Source: Siniperca chuatsi (Eukaryota; Chordata; Actinopteri; Centrarchiformes; Sinipercidae). From it: 64,000 nt of DNA. The stretch spans positions 11,554,667-11,618,666 of the forward strand of contig NC_058043.1 in NCBI RefSeq assembly GCF_020085105.1, written 5' to 3'. Below, in pieces: positions 1 to 13,400 of the stretch. Below the pieces are notes generated by a model. The model ran no database searches and was not told where the DNA came from. It saw only the letters and a list, made by a program, of their open reading frames with translations. Every line of letters begins with the position of its first letter. Positions within the stretch are counted from its first letter, which is position 1. The position numbers and the translations under genes are program-made.

Positions 1-1215
1 ATGCTCTGTCATTTTCGTTTTCGTTTCATCAGAACAAACACACCACACCTAGCAGTCAGTGTGCACCATGGATTTGTTCATGACTCATAGTCACACGATT
101 AACATCTATGCACACAACAAATTATGCCGAATTAACGTTACTGGCTATTCACTAGCAGCCTACAGTGTTTGTGTTTCAGGATACTGAGTTTAATTACCTT
201 ACTGGTTTTATTTAAGGTATAGCTCGGTGGAAGAAGTAGCCTATTCAGATATTTTACTTACACCGTGGTAAAATACTCCATTACAAATAAAATACCGGCA
301 TTCAAATTATTCGATAATCCAGTATTATCAGCAAAACGTACTTAATAGTATTAAAGTATGCAGCACAATGGCTCCTGTCATTATACATAATGTTGAATTA
401 TGAGTATTATACTGATGCATTGCCGTGTTAACTAATTCAGCATTAACTATAGCTGTCAAATACAGCAAATCTAAAGTAAAAAGTACAATATTTCCCTCTT
501 GAATGTAGCAGAGTGGAAGTTGTCCAATTAAGTAGAAGAAAATGCAAATACTCAATTAAGGTAAATGTAAACGAGTAAATGTAGGCTACTTAGTTACATT
601 CCACCACTGGAGCATAAGAAATACATCTATCCACCAAATCGATCGATCGATCAAGCAACTATCAAACTATCAATTTACAAATCAAAGACATAAAGCATTA
701 TTATTATTACTATTATTATCATCATTATTATTAGGCTATTTGATCAACACAGCCGAGATCACTCCTCCTCCTCCTCCTCCTCCTCCTCTTCTTCACCGCC
801 CATCATCTTGACCCTACGTCATCATTCTGTCTGTGCAGGCAGGCTAGCTAAAGCTGATGTATCCTATTGGTCGCTTCCGTCAATGTAAACATGTAGCCGT
901 GTCACCGGTGTGACCGTATTAAGCGGTGTTTCCTTATTGTTAACCAGTTTGTCAGTGGTCTGAATAATAATGGATGTGTTGCCGAAAAAAGCAGTTTCGG
1001 AAGCAGGGCAGCGTAGTGTTAGCTTGATAACTAAGTTAGCTAACACTGAATAGCTAGCTAACTATCGGCCCGTGTTTGTATGAGGCTAACCTTGCTAATT
1101 AGACCGCTAGCTTCCAGTTGGCACCCACGAAAATCGGGCTACATCGGGAATGCCAAACAAAGGAGGATGGCAAATAATATAATCTAGCAAGGACACATCG
1201 AGAAGTTGAGAAAAA
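1..1215 (+). promoter_or_regulatory. tbc1d20: Upstream region and putative promoter of tbc1d20
   Basis: The first 850 bases are AT-rich with no convincing coding exon. They contain a short GATC tandem near 640-653, an ATT-rich tract near 698-731 and a TCC microsatellite near 763-787. An inverted CCAAT box (ATTGG) lies at 866-870, about 350 bp before the tbc1d20 start codon, so transcription probably begins between about 870 and 1210. No TATA box is obvious, as expected for a housekeeping gene. The exact start site cannot be set from sequence alone. Confidence 0.45.
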
Positions 1216-4200
1216 ATGAAGAACTCAAGAAGTGTTGGTGCTTCGTCACCTGTGAATGGGAAACAAGGTAACGGTAACAAAGTGTGGCATGTCCTTAAAT
1301 TAACGTTAGCTGTCTTCATTCTGGGCAATCATATGTTTGGGCATTTCAGCAGCAAAAACAGTTTCCTTTTAATGCCAAAGACGCGATCGCTTGTGTTTGT
1401 TGCTGGAGCGTGCTAACTATGCCTACCATAACCTTCGCAAATGTGTTAACTTAGGGTAGCTGCTTGTAAAATTAACGCTATCTGTTGCAAGATAAAAGTA
1501 AACACAGGCTAACTAGCTAGCATAGTTAAACACGGCGTTTTCTGTTTCTCAGACTGGGACACCAGACGGAAGAGGAAAATTGCGGACATCACACAGGCCC
1601 TTAGTGTGAGTCCAGTGGATGTGGCAGCTTTGAGGAGGATGGCTATCAGTGAAGGAGGACTGCTGACTGATGATATACGCTGTCAAGTCTGGCCTCGGCT
1701 TCTCAACGTCCCCCCTCACGTCTTGGATCAAGAGCCAGGTATCTTGTTAGCTGCATATGCACAAACAGAGCAATGTAGGCTACATATCTAAAAGCCATCG
1801 CACATAACTTCCCTTTCCCACTATGCATGACAAACACAGTCTTAACAGGTGCAAGCTCTCCCACATACAGTATTTGACTAGTGTATGGTAATGTTGATGG
1901 TCACATGTCTTGTCCAGAAAAAGTAGAGCGGGAGAATAACAAGGACTACAACCAGGTCTTGCTGGATGTCCAGCGCTCACTGCGGAGGTTCCCACCTGGT
2001 GAGTAGAGCCCATATTTGTTCAGATAACTATTTCATGAAGCCCTGCTGTGTGTATATTCCTACAGAAACACTGATACACCCACAGATGAACACACACACA
2101 ACCAAGCTGTTGTGCACCAGTCCTGAGCATCAAATCTAGAGATTTTGACTGACAAATTAATGTGTTTAAATATACTGTATTGCCACTTATAATTTGTAAA
2201 TCAAAGGATTTTCTACACTAAAAAGAAAACAACATATTTGCTCAGGGGTAGGGGGGTTAGTTTTCATTTGAAATGTGTTGATAATTAGTGTTGTTACATT
2301 GAATTCAATTAAAATGCCAAATTACACTTTGTGTAAATATAGTAATTTCAGCTCTTTTATAAAGCCATACTTTTGCCTCTGCAAATGACTAAATGTCATT
2401 CACTTTAGAAAATCTACACTTATTATCCTACAGATCAATAGTGTTACTTTTGCTGGTAGTCAACTTGGCACACAGACAAAATTCCAGAAGAGTTCTTTAG
2501 CGGTGCAGCTATATTGTCTACTCTGTATAAATACTCAGATTGTGAAATCAAGATCTATTGATTTACCACTATACTTGAAGGAGCTGCACCCAAAATGCTT
2601 TTCTGGTGGGAGGAAAAATGCCTGTACTCTGGTGATCTCAGCCTCTGCACACTCTGATCTCAGTGAAGTTTGATCTGTGCCAAACTGTGAGTCTTTCAGT
2701 GATCAGCTGGAAGTAAAAGAGTTCTGCCTTCAAAATAAAACTGTAAAATTTTAATATTGTTACTTTTGGAGGAAAACAACCCTCAGCAGTAATACTGTAC
2801 TGTATTTTTCAAGAAGTGTCCTTAAAATATATTAATGTATTACTCAGAGCACAGCAGAATTTGTGCCAATTAGGTTTTATCCTGACATTATTAATAATTA
2901 CATTATTTATTTATTTATTTCCATTAATTCTTTCTGGCAGGATTGACTTGTAGGTGAACCAGCACTGAATGTTTCCATTCATGCTCCTTAATTACTTGGA
3001 TCATCTTCATTTTGACTGAGGAGTATAATGCAACAAGCACTGTCTCTACATTGGTTAGTCATACGCCAGTATAAGTCAGCATGAACAAATTACAACTGAC
3101 TTGGTTATGAAAAATTGGTATTGCTGCATATCTGACATTTCATAGTAATGGGGTCATTGATGTGGTGGCATACCCAAAGCCTATATAAGCTAACAACTGT
3201 ATTTTATTTTTGGTGGACTTGTACAGGTATGCCAGATGAGCAGAGGGAGGGTCTCCAGGAAGAGCTAATTGACATCATCCTCCTAGTTCTGAAACGTAAC
3301 CCCCAGCTGCACTACTACCAAGGATACCATGACATTGTTGTCACCTTCTTATTGGTCCTGGAAGTGCGCCTTGCAACTGCTCTTGTGGAAAAGCTTTCCA
3401 CGCATCACCTCAGGTACTTACCATATACTGTGTATATATAAATTAATCTGCTGCAGCTTTACCTAGTTTCTCAGTTTTTCTTTATGTGTCCACATGTCAG
3501 AATAAAAAATATCTCTTTCCTCCCTGCCTCCCTCCTTCATCTCCTTCAACAATGGTCTATTGTGCACTCTAAAATGCTCTCTGTCCTCTTTTTCAGGGAC
3601 TTCATGGATCCTACCATGGACAACACAAAACACATTCTTAACTATTTGATGCCCATCATTGAGAGGGTCAACCCTGATGTGCATGACTTCATGCAACAGT
3701 AAGACTCTCTGCTGTTTTAGTGATAACAGGCCAAATCAAGTTATTTTCTATCTTTTATTAGAGGTTACCTATAAGTCATGAAACTTGAAAAAATGCTAAA
3801 TGAGAAATCCATCCTTTGTTTATATGCAGTATGAACATCATTTGCAAGTTAAGGCAGCTATAATAAATGCGGGATGTTAAGAATATTAAAAGGCTTCATA
3901 TCCAACACAGCTTTTCTTATGGTTATGAAATGTAATACCGTTCATACCTACTCTACAAATTGTTTCCCCCGGTGTCAGCTCACCTTAATTAATACATTTT
4001 GTTGAAAAACCGTATTTAGTTTGTTTCTATCTGAAGCAGTATTGTTCTGTATGAATCCTGCCATCCCTGTGAAGAGGGTAGCAGGAGGGTTACAGTATCT
4101 ACGGTGGTAGTTAATGTGAACTGTTGCCATTCTGCAAGCATCATTATCATTATGAGCTTTGACTTTTCAAGCCACGTGCTAAATGAGAAAAAGTTTCTAA

Positions 4201-6712
4201 GAAATTTGAAATGTTGAGACATCCAACATGTAATATCAAAAATAAGGGATGCATTAACCAGTAGGGTTTCTCGGCAGACAGACACAACTCTATCTTCAGC
4301 AAAGAGCCCGTCAGCAATGATTCCTATATAAGAGAATTCCATAATAATAATATGTTAATTTGGTTATTGGTTGTATCCTCCAACTTTGTGACACACCTAT
4401 AGCAATATCTTCGAATTTAAAACAATTAAGATTAATGTTAAACTCAGAATGCTGAAATCAAAAGCTGTTGGCAATGTTTTAAGTGAAGGGTTACAGCATA
4501 CTGATCCTATTATGACTGCTTGAGTTACGTCTGTAAAGACTTAACAACACAAGTCCTTTGTTTGGAGGGCTAACATGACTGTTGTCTTCTATATCTTTCA
4601 GTTCCAGATCCCATAGCATAACTCCCATTTTTAATCATTCCTGGTCTTGAGTACTATACATTGTCCCTGAAGTGGAGCATAACACATTACAGTTTTGTGT
4701 GCTGATGTAAGTTGATCTTTGTCATGTATTGATTGATTATTAGGGCTGAAGTGGGTACAGTCTTCGCTCTCAGTTGGCTGATCACCTGGTTTGGCCACGT
4801 CCTTTCAGACTTCCGCCATGTTGTCCGGTTGTATGACTTCTTCCTGGCCTGCCATCCATTGATGCCCATCTACTTTGCTGCTGTGGTGAGTTTCCTATAA
4901 TCATCTCTGCTAGTTTTTTGCACTTCAGAGGGACTGACTTAGAAACTTATCTTTTATTTACAGTACACGAGTAAGTACTAACTCTGCTGAATCAATTATA
5001 GGCAACGGCATTTATATGAGCTACATATTTGATGTGTGAGTCATAGGCCAACAGTTATCATTTGAAGAGGTGTCCTTTTTACGTGATGCTTTGCATACCA
5101 CACATAATATTTTCTCTCGTGCAAGAGGCTTTGTGACAGCTTAAGTGTATACTGTGTATTTAGGGGTCCAAGTAGTGAAGCTCCCCTGCTGGAATTCTGT
5201 TGTTTTTGTTCTCATTCTTCTTCTTATTAGTATTAGTATTAGTATCATTATTATTATTTTCCACCGCTAAAAGTGTTGGTGCAGAAACACCAAAATTGGC
5301 AGGTGGGTTGCAAATTCCACCTGCTACTCAGGCACATAAAATGACACTCACTGACCTCAAGGTGGAGCTGTAATAATCAAGTTATCTCGAAAACGGCTTG
5401 GCCTAGAGTCAAAATTCTTTAATCATTTTAATCTCTCATGTCATCTACATCTGGTCTTCTGCTCTAAAAAATTATCTCAAAATCCTATTTTCAACATCTC
5501 ATCAGAAACCACTGGGCCAGTTGTCCTAAAACTTAGTCAGGATCATCTACAACTAGCAATCAAGCTAATCAATTTTTATTAAAATAGCAACAAATGTAGT
5601 CATGTGACACATGTCTTCACTGAAGGTCATAAGCTACATCAAATGTTTCTTAAAGTAGATTTATTTACCTCAACAATAGTGATGACCACAATAAATTATT
5701 TTAAAGAAATCAAGAGTTTTGCTGTCAACTAAATAAGAAACAAGCATCCAAATGCTCGCAACCTGCTTGGACCCAGATTATTGCTGCTTGCAGCTATGTT
5801 GTTGTTGTTGTTATACCCCATTGTGTCAAGACAGTGTAGGATGCTAGAATGTGATGACACCATAACCCCTCCTATATTTAGAAAGGTAAAGGCAGATATA
5901 AGGTGTTCTGTTTTTGTTGTTGTTGATTGAGCAGTTGAACATTTATTGATCTATTTATATCCATGGATGATTGAGTGGTCCATCCCCATACAATTGAGTC
6001 ACTGCAGCTGTATTAAACCATGACAACGAATCAAGTTGGGCTAACCTATTCAGTCATGTCACTCTTATGGGTAATAGCGTGTTCAGTTATCAATGTGTAG
6101 TTATTAATGTGCCTGTATGTGTCATTGGTACTTGTGTTGCAGATCGTACTGTACAGAGAGGAAGAGGTGTTGGAGTGTGAATGCGATATGGCCATGGTTC
6201 ATCACCTGCTGTCTCAGATTCCCCAGGATCTGCCATATGAGACACTCATCAGCCGTGCAGGAGACCTCTTTGTCCAGTTCCCTCCCTCTGAACTGGCTAG
6301 AGAGGCTGCCTCACATGAAAGGTACTTACCACCTTACCTTTACAGATACTGTCGTAGTGGTAGGAATCTTTTATTTCTCTGCTTCTACGATTGCACTTTG
6401 ACTATTGTTATATATAGTAATATTCATATTTCACTGTCTCTTTTCCTCCTAAGCATGGCAAGCTCTACCTTTAAGGACTTTGACCTTGCGTCCACTCAAC
6501 AACGACCAGACTCTGTTCTCCGTCGCCGACGCAGACAGAAACAGGCTGCACTTGAGAGCTCAGCAGCAAACTCGGTAGTGGCCCAACCTTCAGCAACACG
6601 ACGGTTTGTTCGACTGGCTGTCATGGGTCTGACGGTGGCTTTAGGAGCAGCAGCTCTCGCTGTGGTCAACACTGCCCTGGAGTGGGCCCCCAAACTGGAC
6701 TTGTTTCCTTGA
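1216..6712 (+). CDS. tbc1d20: TBC1 domain family member 20 (RAB GAP), 8 exons, 395 aa
   Basis: Coding exons: 1216-1267, 1553-1738, 1918-1998, 3227-3413, 3597-3698, 4744-4885, 6143-6321, 6454-6712 (stop TGA). All introns are GT-AG and the phases are consistent, giving 1188 nt; human TBC1D20 is 403 aa. The protein is a GTPase-activating protein for RAB1 and RAB18 at the ER and early Golgi. The TBC domain shows both catalytic fingers: an IxxDxxR-type motif (VLLDVQR, D96 and R99) and the glutamine finger HYYQG (Q138). Stretches such as DFMDPTMDNTKHILNYLMP and HVLSDFRHVVRLYDFFLA match the vertebrate family closely. Residues about 361-383 form the single C-terminal hydrophobic anchor, followed by EWAPKLDLFP at the end. 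The start was chosen because the 17-residue first exon is in frame and has a good donor; the N-terminus is the least conserved part. In human, TBC1D20 is also beside RBCK1. Confidence 0.96.
1999..3226 (+). other. tbc1d20 intron 3
   Basis: A 1.2 kb AT-rich intron. I see no coding exon, RNA gene or recognisable repeat in it apart from a short ATTT-rich run near 2900. Confidence 0.7.
3699..4743 (+). other. tbc1d20 intron 5
   Basis: A 1.0 kb intron with no recognisable repeat. The reverse-strand open frame at 4016-4342 has no family resemblance and is not called. Confidence 0.7.
5155..5560. repeat. Probable interspersed repeat in tbc1d20 intron 6
   Basis: The stretch starts near GGGGTCCAAGTAGTGAAGC, runs through an ATT-rich linker (5226-5262) and a segment with ACACCAAAATTGGCAGG, and looks like a degenerate teleost interspersed repeat. 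The ends are not clear and no terminal inverted repeat was found. The rest of the intron (4886-6142) is unremarkable. Confidence 0.35.
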
Positions 6713-7052
6713 ACTGCTCCTCTTTTACCCATAGGTTCCTACCTATCTGTCCTTGACTGAATCTAGCTGTGGGTCTGTTTCCAAGAACACTTAAACTAAA
6801 CCACAAACCCTGCAGTCGTTAACACTGTCTGGAGTGTACTTTCTAAACTGAACCAGTTAACGCTCCTCTTTCGCCTTCTAGGATGTGTCTAAACATCCTA
6901 TGTAGGGCTTCTAAGCTGAGGGTCCTTTTTAATGACTCCTTAAGAGCATGCACCAGTGTAACAGCAACAACTGCTGGTGTTCTGAAATGAAGAATCCATC
7001 CTGTTATAATGGAGGGACTGTATTTCTAAGAACTATTACTGATAGTGTCATT

Positions 7053-7058
7053 ATTAAA
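7053..7058 (+). terminator. tbc1d20: Candidate proximal polyadenylation signal ATTAAA
   Basis: ATTAAA 341 bp after the stop codon, followed by a T-rich stretch. It is the common variant signal. Use is inferred. Confidence 0.4.
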
Positions 7059-8800
7059 GTTTATTTATATTTGGTATTAGGATAATCTGATATTGAGTTA
7101 TGCTCACATAAGAGATTTATGCTTGGTGGACTCACTAAAATTGAAACTGCTGCCAATTAAGAGAGCTGGAGTGAATGTATGAGTGTGTGTGCGTGTATGG
7201 TCGCAACCCATTTGTTATCTATTTGATACCTGGACTGAGACCAAATAGAGGATTGTTAGAATCCTCTCTGTATAATTTACTGTTTTGTTTTTTTAATTTA
7301 TAGGTATGTAAGCAGCTGTGTGAAGATATGGTCATGATGCACAGGCACTTTTTAAGGTCACCATTTTATTATGTTTTTAGGTAATTTTGTCCCTTTTTAA
7401 GTTGTTTGAATATGCCTTTTTAGTCAATCTTCCTTTCTGGGACCGAGTATCTTTAAAACATGTCAACAGTTGACACCCTTCACCACACATTTTAATTCTG
7501 GCACATGGTTGGGTCAGCTAAACTTATATGTAAGAAGTTTATACAAAATGTTATTGGTGTCATCAAAGTAAATGTATTGTAGCCTGCTTGTATGTACGGA
7601 ATGTTTTGTATCTCAAAATTTAAATCTGAGGATTAGGTCCCAAAATCGAGTATAGCTTTCACAGTCCAGGAAGTAAAAAAAATGAACCATATCAAAATTA
7701 TTTTACTAGAGCTTTCCAATTACATATTCACCCATTTATTTGGTTGCAAAACCTTAAAAATGTGTCTGTGTTTTATGGCCCGAAATGTCTAGGGTATGTT
7801 TTCTGCATCACTTTTCCTAGATAGTAGATGATTAAATCTCTCCTTTATAGTTCAGCAACACATTCGCTCACTCAATGCCTGGTAACAGAAAATATCAACG
7901 CTGGGATAAATAGCAAGTAAAATGAAGTGGATACGGTAGTCCTTGTGTTGGCACAGTGGAGGACCCAGTTTGCACTGATTGCATTCGTTTTGCAAAATCA
8001 CTTTAAAATTAGTTTGATAGGCACTTTGTTTACTCCTACTGTAATGGTGCTCCGGTCAGAAAAAGCGCCTGAGCCTTCAAATGAATGCTATCCAATAAGT
8101 TTGTTTTAAACATGAATTTAGCTTTATTTAAACACATGTATGTTAGTAAGTTGAATTGCTTTGAGTGTAGCATTTACATTTCAGAGGCAGTCCAGCTCAT
8201 TCCAATGTTCCAGTCATTTTCATTCATTCACATATTTAAAAGTAATAGGGGATTGCTTAGGTTTCAGTGGTATGACACTCACCTGAATGGCCAAGTCAAA
8301 ATACATAGAAAGTAGCTTGTCAGAGCACTTCATTCTAAGGTAGTGAATTTGGGTTGTCTAATATTTATAATGTATTTTGCTCAACACAAATCTTCAGAAT
8401 TATTGACTGAGTTCTAGTTCACCTACATTGTATGGCACAACAACCAGTTAACTAAAAACTTCTCACTTCAGTTGAAGTCATTGGAGTGACATGTTGAGAG
8501 AAATTGTTTTTGCTATATTAGGAACTGAACACTTGGGCATCCCATTCCTATATTAAAGTTTGTAGTGAACCACTAATTCAGCTGGTGAAGGATCTACAAA
8601 TGGTTCAAAATGAAGGTATCCTGGAACATGTCCCTGAGGTGCCTGAGAGTATAGTTGTTCAGCAGTGTTGTAACGCACCATGTATCTGCACTCAGTGGTT
8701 TTCATTTATTTTCATTGCACTAAATGATTTATCTGCCTTTTATGTTTATTTTGTTATAATGAATCTGTCATACTAATGTAAAGATGTACAAGAGAATGCT

Positions 8801-8806
8801 AATAAA
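8801..8806 (+). terminator. tbc1d20: Candidate distal polyadenylation signal AATAAA
   Basis: Canonical AATAAA with a TG/T-rich element (GTGTATTTGTTTGG) about 20-30 bases downstream, the usual vertebrate cleavage-site arrangement. Confidence 0.5.
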
Positions 8807-8830
8807 CTAGAGTGAAAATGTTCAGTGTAT

Positions 8831-10441
8831 TTGTTTGGAGTTACAGGTAAACTAATTCATATGTATCTGATAACATGTACATTGTGACAGCAAGTATTAG
8901 GTATTAAGATTTGCACTGTAGAACTTACAACTAAATACCATTTTAATACAGCAAGGGCATTTTTCAGATCTGAGGAAGATCCACCTGAACCTTTAAATTA
9001 ATCACACAAGGAGTTAATCTGATTAAAGTCATGTAACAAGAAATGACTCTTGAATTATAATATGAATTTTACATTTCATCAAAAACAGTGCTTCCTAATG
9101 GTAAATTGGCCATTTTAGGACATCTCCGACTCAGCTTGTACAGTAAGGCTCATCACTACATTGGCTAAACTTTATTCAGCTTAAACTATACTATGTCAGG
9201 CTTATCTTACCAGCTTCAGCTGTATGAGCTTAATGTTAACATTTTTTTGTGTTACAACAATGCTAGCATGCTATGCTTGTGGTTCCAGTTTATTGGAGTT
9301 AACGCGTGTCACTTAACATGCAAGTGAAACCACTTCATAGATACAAGACATACACAAAATATGTTTATGTAATAGTACATTGGTTACTATAGCTCTTAAG
9401 AAGTACAGATAAAATCCTGAATCCCTAACAAAAATACAGCATCATTATTTGTCCACCATGCCATGTTTCAACCTGATACTTCAAAGTTAAGTGCATTAGA
9501 GCAGCTTGTTTTGCATTATCAACACATTCATTCAATGTAAACACTTAAAACAACATCCTTCACCACAGTATGATTAGTCGACTGGAAGAAAATCTATTAC
9601 TATCATAATTCTGATAACAAATGAATAATTTTGGTCACTTATCGAGCAAAAACGGCTTATATACATATGATGTCATAACGTATAGGGGTTACGACATAAA
9701 AAAATCTTCTGATCAGTTTAGTTAGGAAGATATCACTTTGGGCTTCAGTAATTGTAACTTATTTGTCTACAGTTCTGGTGTTTTATAGACTAAATGATGA
9801 GTTGGAAAAATAAACAATTAATTAATAGTTGTAGTTAATTAGTTGTAGTCATACTTCACACAGGGGGAAAACAATTCCTTATTCATGTAATTGTTAGCTG
9901 TTGAGTGACATTTTTATTTTCTGTATTTGAGTATCAGCATTTTCTTGCATTTTTGTCTAGAAATATTTTTTAAAAGTTCTATTTTGGTGTGTTTGTCCGA
10001 TCAAAGTTTGAGCTGAGAGCTGAGACACAATTATAATTGCTGGCTCATCAAACTGAATTATGATGAAAGTAGTAGCCTGAGGTCAAACCATTTACTAAGC
10101 ATTAATTCATCACAAAACAAGTATTATAGCAGAAAATCCCAGTAAAGCTTATTTTCTCACACTAACAGTTATTATCCTCAGCTGGGGAGATGTAGAAGAT
10201 TATAGCTGGCAGTTTGTATAGCTTGTGTATAGCATTATATATTTGTGGTTACTGTACTATTGAAGAAAGGTGTGTGACAACTACATCATTGAAAACAAGG
10301 CTAAAAGTAAGTAAAATAAATCAAAAGAACACATTAATATAGCCAGCATTAAGCTAGCAGCATGAGCATCGGCTGAGGTCTGCGTTTCTTCAGACAGTGC
10401 ATGCACTTGCAGCTGCGTCTGTTGTCATTAGTGTGCTTGCC
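8831..10441. other. Space between convergent tbc1d20 and rbck1; probable rbck1 3' UTR
   Basis: The part next to 10442 must hold the 3' UTR of rbck1, read on the - strand. AATAAA on the - strand (TTTATT on +) occurs at 9913-9918 and at 9171-9176; either could end the transcript. Nothing else is recognised. Confidence 0.5.
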
Positions 10442-13400
10442 TCAGTGGCAATTTTGGCAGTTGGGATGGCAAGACTGATTATTGACTCGGCATTTACAGC
10501 CACCAGATGTGTCACCATTGCCCTGTAAAATACGACAAAAGAAAAAGTTATAAGCACAGCTCAAACATGCGCTAACTTTCCCGAATACTGAAACAACACT
10601 GTGAAAAATAGTTTTTCTATTTATTTTTCACATGAAAGTGAATGTTTTTACATTTGGTCCCCAACGAGCTTGTTTGGTAACCCAGCAGATTTCTGTCTTG
10701 CACATCAAACAGCAGATCCAATCACAGCCATCTTTTTTCTGGACAATGATGTCGCACCGCGGACATTTCATGGCCTCCCCATTCTGTAGCAGGCTCTATA
10801 TTGAAATACAGTGAAATCATGTAAAATGTAAAGTAACCATAGGGAGAAATGCACAGAAATACAATTCAAAAAGCTTGATGGTGATTTTAAAAGTACACAA
10901 AACAGCAACATTAAACAGTTACATAATACCAGTCATCCACCTAACTCAAAAATAATATGATCTTAGATCATGGGACAACCCCCTGGCCACTTTCCTTTGA
11001 AATAAGGCGGCCCTGGGAACGCATGGACCAAACTAAAGTAATCAGTCTGAGTTAAGAACACAGAGCCTAAGATGTTTTTGGAGCTGCAAACATATTAAAA
11101 TGAATATTAAAATTTAGATTATACAACTAATTAAGCCAGGGTCAGTACCGGAACTTAGAAAACAAATTTTGTAAACATTAATTGGGCAGGATTGGAAGTC
11201 GACTCATTATAGAATAAGTACAGAGAGTAAGCCTTCACTATAGACAATGATTATGATTACACCATTAGACAAGATTAAATTATTTAATGCACTATATGAT
11301 TGTTTTTAATAGCAAAATATTAACTTTTCATTTTTACCAGTGTTTTAGTTGACTCCTACAGGATGTAACGAAGCCCTTAGCTACATTTAAGACCCTTCCG
11401 AATTTCCTGTACTGGTTTATGGCATATTGGGTAGTGCACTGGTGCAAAATTGCAGTGCTGCACAGCAAGTGATGTGTTCTTTTGTTTATTTGTAACAGGG
11501 TTGTTACTGTTACAAATGTGTTTCTTGATCCACACTGATCCGCAAGCACCAAGGAGCACACAACTGTTTATTGTTAAACAACATCAGATGTGCAACAGAC
11601 TGCAGCTGCACTCCTGTGCCAAGTTATCACACAGATTGACACAGTTTGACCTACCTCTAGCATCTGCTTAGTTTGCTGAGCCGCCTGATCGTTCTCTGCT
11701 CGGATGCGCAGGTCATCCTGGTAGTCCTTACAATTCTTACCACTATGGATCGCCTGCAAACACACACAACTTCCTTTATGTTTGGTGCTTCTATTTTTAC
11801 CACACTGTAAGAAAATCTTGGTCAGTTAGTACAGTGAATGTCAGAAAACTACCCTGCAGAGAATGCAGTTGTTTTCATCGCAGAGTTCACAGTGGAACTC
11901 ATTGACTTCATCCTCGTAGATGCACCACCCTCGACAGTTGGGAGTCTGACAGTGGAAGCTGTGCTCTGAGCGGCTTTCTGCGATGCTCAGACGCAACTCC
12001 AGAAACCGCTGGTGCTCCTCTTCTGTGAGCAGCTGTATCCAGGATCATACAAAGGTAACAGAAACAGAGAAAGAGTAAGAGTGTACATAAAAGATATAAA
12101 GAACTTATTACCTGCTCCAGGGTTTTTTCACCCAGGAGGAGTTCTGAAAAATAACTTTAAAATTTGAGTAAATGCCTACAGCCTAATATTACTACAAGTT
12201 CATCCCCACCTCCAGTGACTGACTTTCCATTCACTGCAGATGTTGTGAGGTGAAATTTTACTCGAATAGATTTTTCTTAAAGGTGCTATTGATAACACTA
12301 TAATGAGCAGATTTACAGTAGTTTGGAACTTTAATTTACCTTCGACATTGGTAATATATTGGGATCTGTGAGAATTAATAATTTAAACGAAGGTTGCTTG
12401 CCTATTATATTAATACCATGTTGAAACTTTTGTATGCACATACACACAAGCAGGCCTTGAAGCTTAACACTTTAAGGTCAAATTCTTTGCTTTAAGTCAA
12501 ATGGTCACTGGTCAAATTCTTTGGTCTTGCAACAGCTGGTCAAATTCTTTGACACATATACAAAGAAACAGGAATATCAGAAAGAGCATCATGTACTGAG
12601 GACATTATGTACTTATGACCACAAGGAGATGTAGTAGTTATGGGGAGCGACGCAGGGTCAGTAAACAACTCACTAACAGGAAGTGTAGGGTTCCTCCCCC
12701 TGTCACCTCAAGATGGGTGGAATCGTGTGCCAAGAGGCTGGGATCAGCCTGTGCACCAACAAGGGATATCCAAGTCAATATGGCTCCCCCCTTCTTTTTA
12801 CAACCAGTCAGGTAACTGCACATTTCTATTATAAAACCCTGTGTAATGTTAAGAAGAGCACTCTTTTCTAGGATGTTGGCTACAGACTAACAGCTTGCTG
12901 ACTGTGGTTAACTGAATAGAGAAGATCTTTGTACAAGATGCTTTTGATCCTCCAATGCTTTAGTAAACGAAGAATTGAGAAATAGACTTTCTCTGGACTG
13001 TTCTTCCACAAATAAACGAACAAATTTGGTGACCCCAACGTGATTTGCTGAGGAAGAAAAGGAGAAAAATTTACGCCAACTTTATTGTCATTACACATGT
13101 ACAAGTATAAGGCAACAAAATGCAGTTTAGGTCTAACCAGAAGTGCAATAAGCAAGTGCAGCATATAAAGTGTGTGCATAAATGCAGGATAGAGCAGTAT
13201 TATAAAAATATTTTACAAGTGGTACTATGGACATTATATACAGATGGCATTACTATAAACACAAGTATACTGATGGATATGTACAATAATGAATTGGACT
13301 GGGCAGAGCAGTAGTGCAATGAATATAACGTAGTGCAATTTATAGAAATAGTTAACAGTGCAGTAGATGAGTTATTGCAGTATTCAATACATAGTACTGG

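Larger units (their letters stand above)
6713..8830 (+). other. tbc1d20: 3' UTR and downstream region of tbc1d20
   Basis: No coding potential is visible after the stop. Two plausible ends exist: ATTAAA at 7053-7058 gives a 3' UTR of about 0.35 kb, and AATAAA at 8801-8806, followed by a TG-rich downstream element, gives about 2.1 kb. Small open frames at 7927-8315 and 8585-8776 lack features of real genes. Confidence 0.55.
12367..13022 (+). repeat. 5' LTR of the endogenous retrovirus
   Basis: Begins TGTGAGAATT and ends CA just before the primer-binding-like site, about 656 bp. It holds a three-copy enhancer-like repeat (12476-12551), TATAAAA (12830-12836) and AATAAA (13011-13016), giving a plausible U3-R-U5 order. 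The left boundary is supported by the matching start at 18954. The right boundary is inferred. Confidence 0.75.

Noticed and set aside
640..653. GATC tandem as a regulatory site
   Set aside because: Short simple repeat with no known role in vertebrate promoters.
1739..1917. U12-type intron in tbc1d20 (donor GTATCTTG)
   Set aside because: The donor only partly matches GTATCCTT and no U12 branch-point sequence is seen before the acceptor.
10601..10814. + strand open frames over the rbck1 RING2 exon
   Set aside because: Shadow frames of exon 11, which reads on the - strand with conserved zinc ligands.
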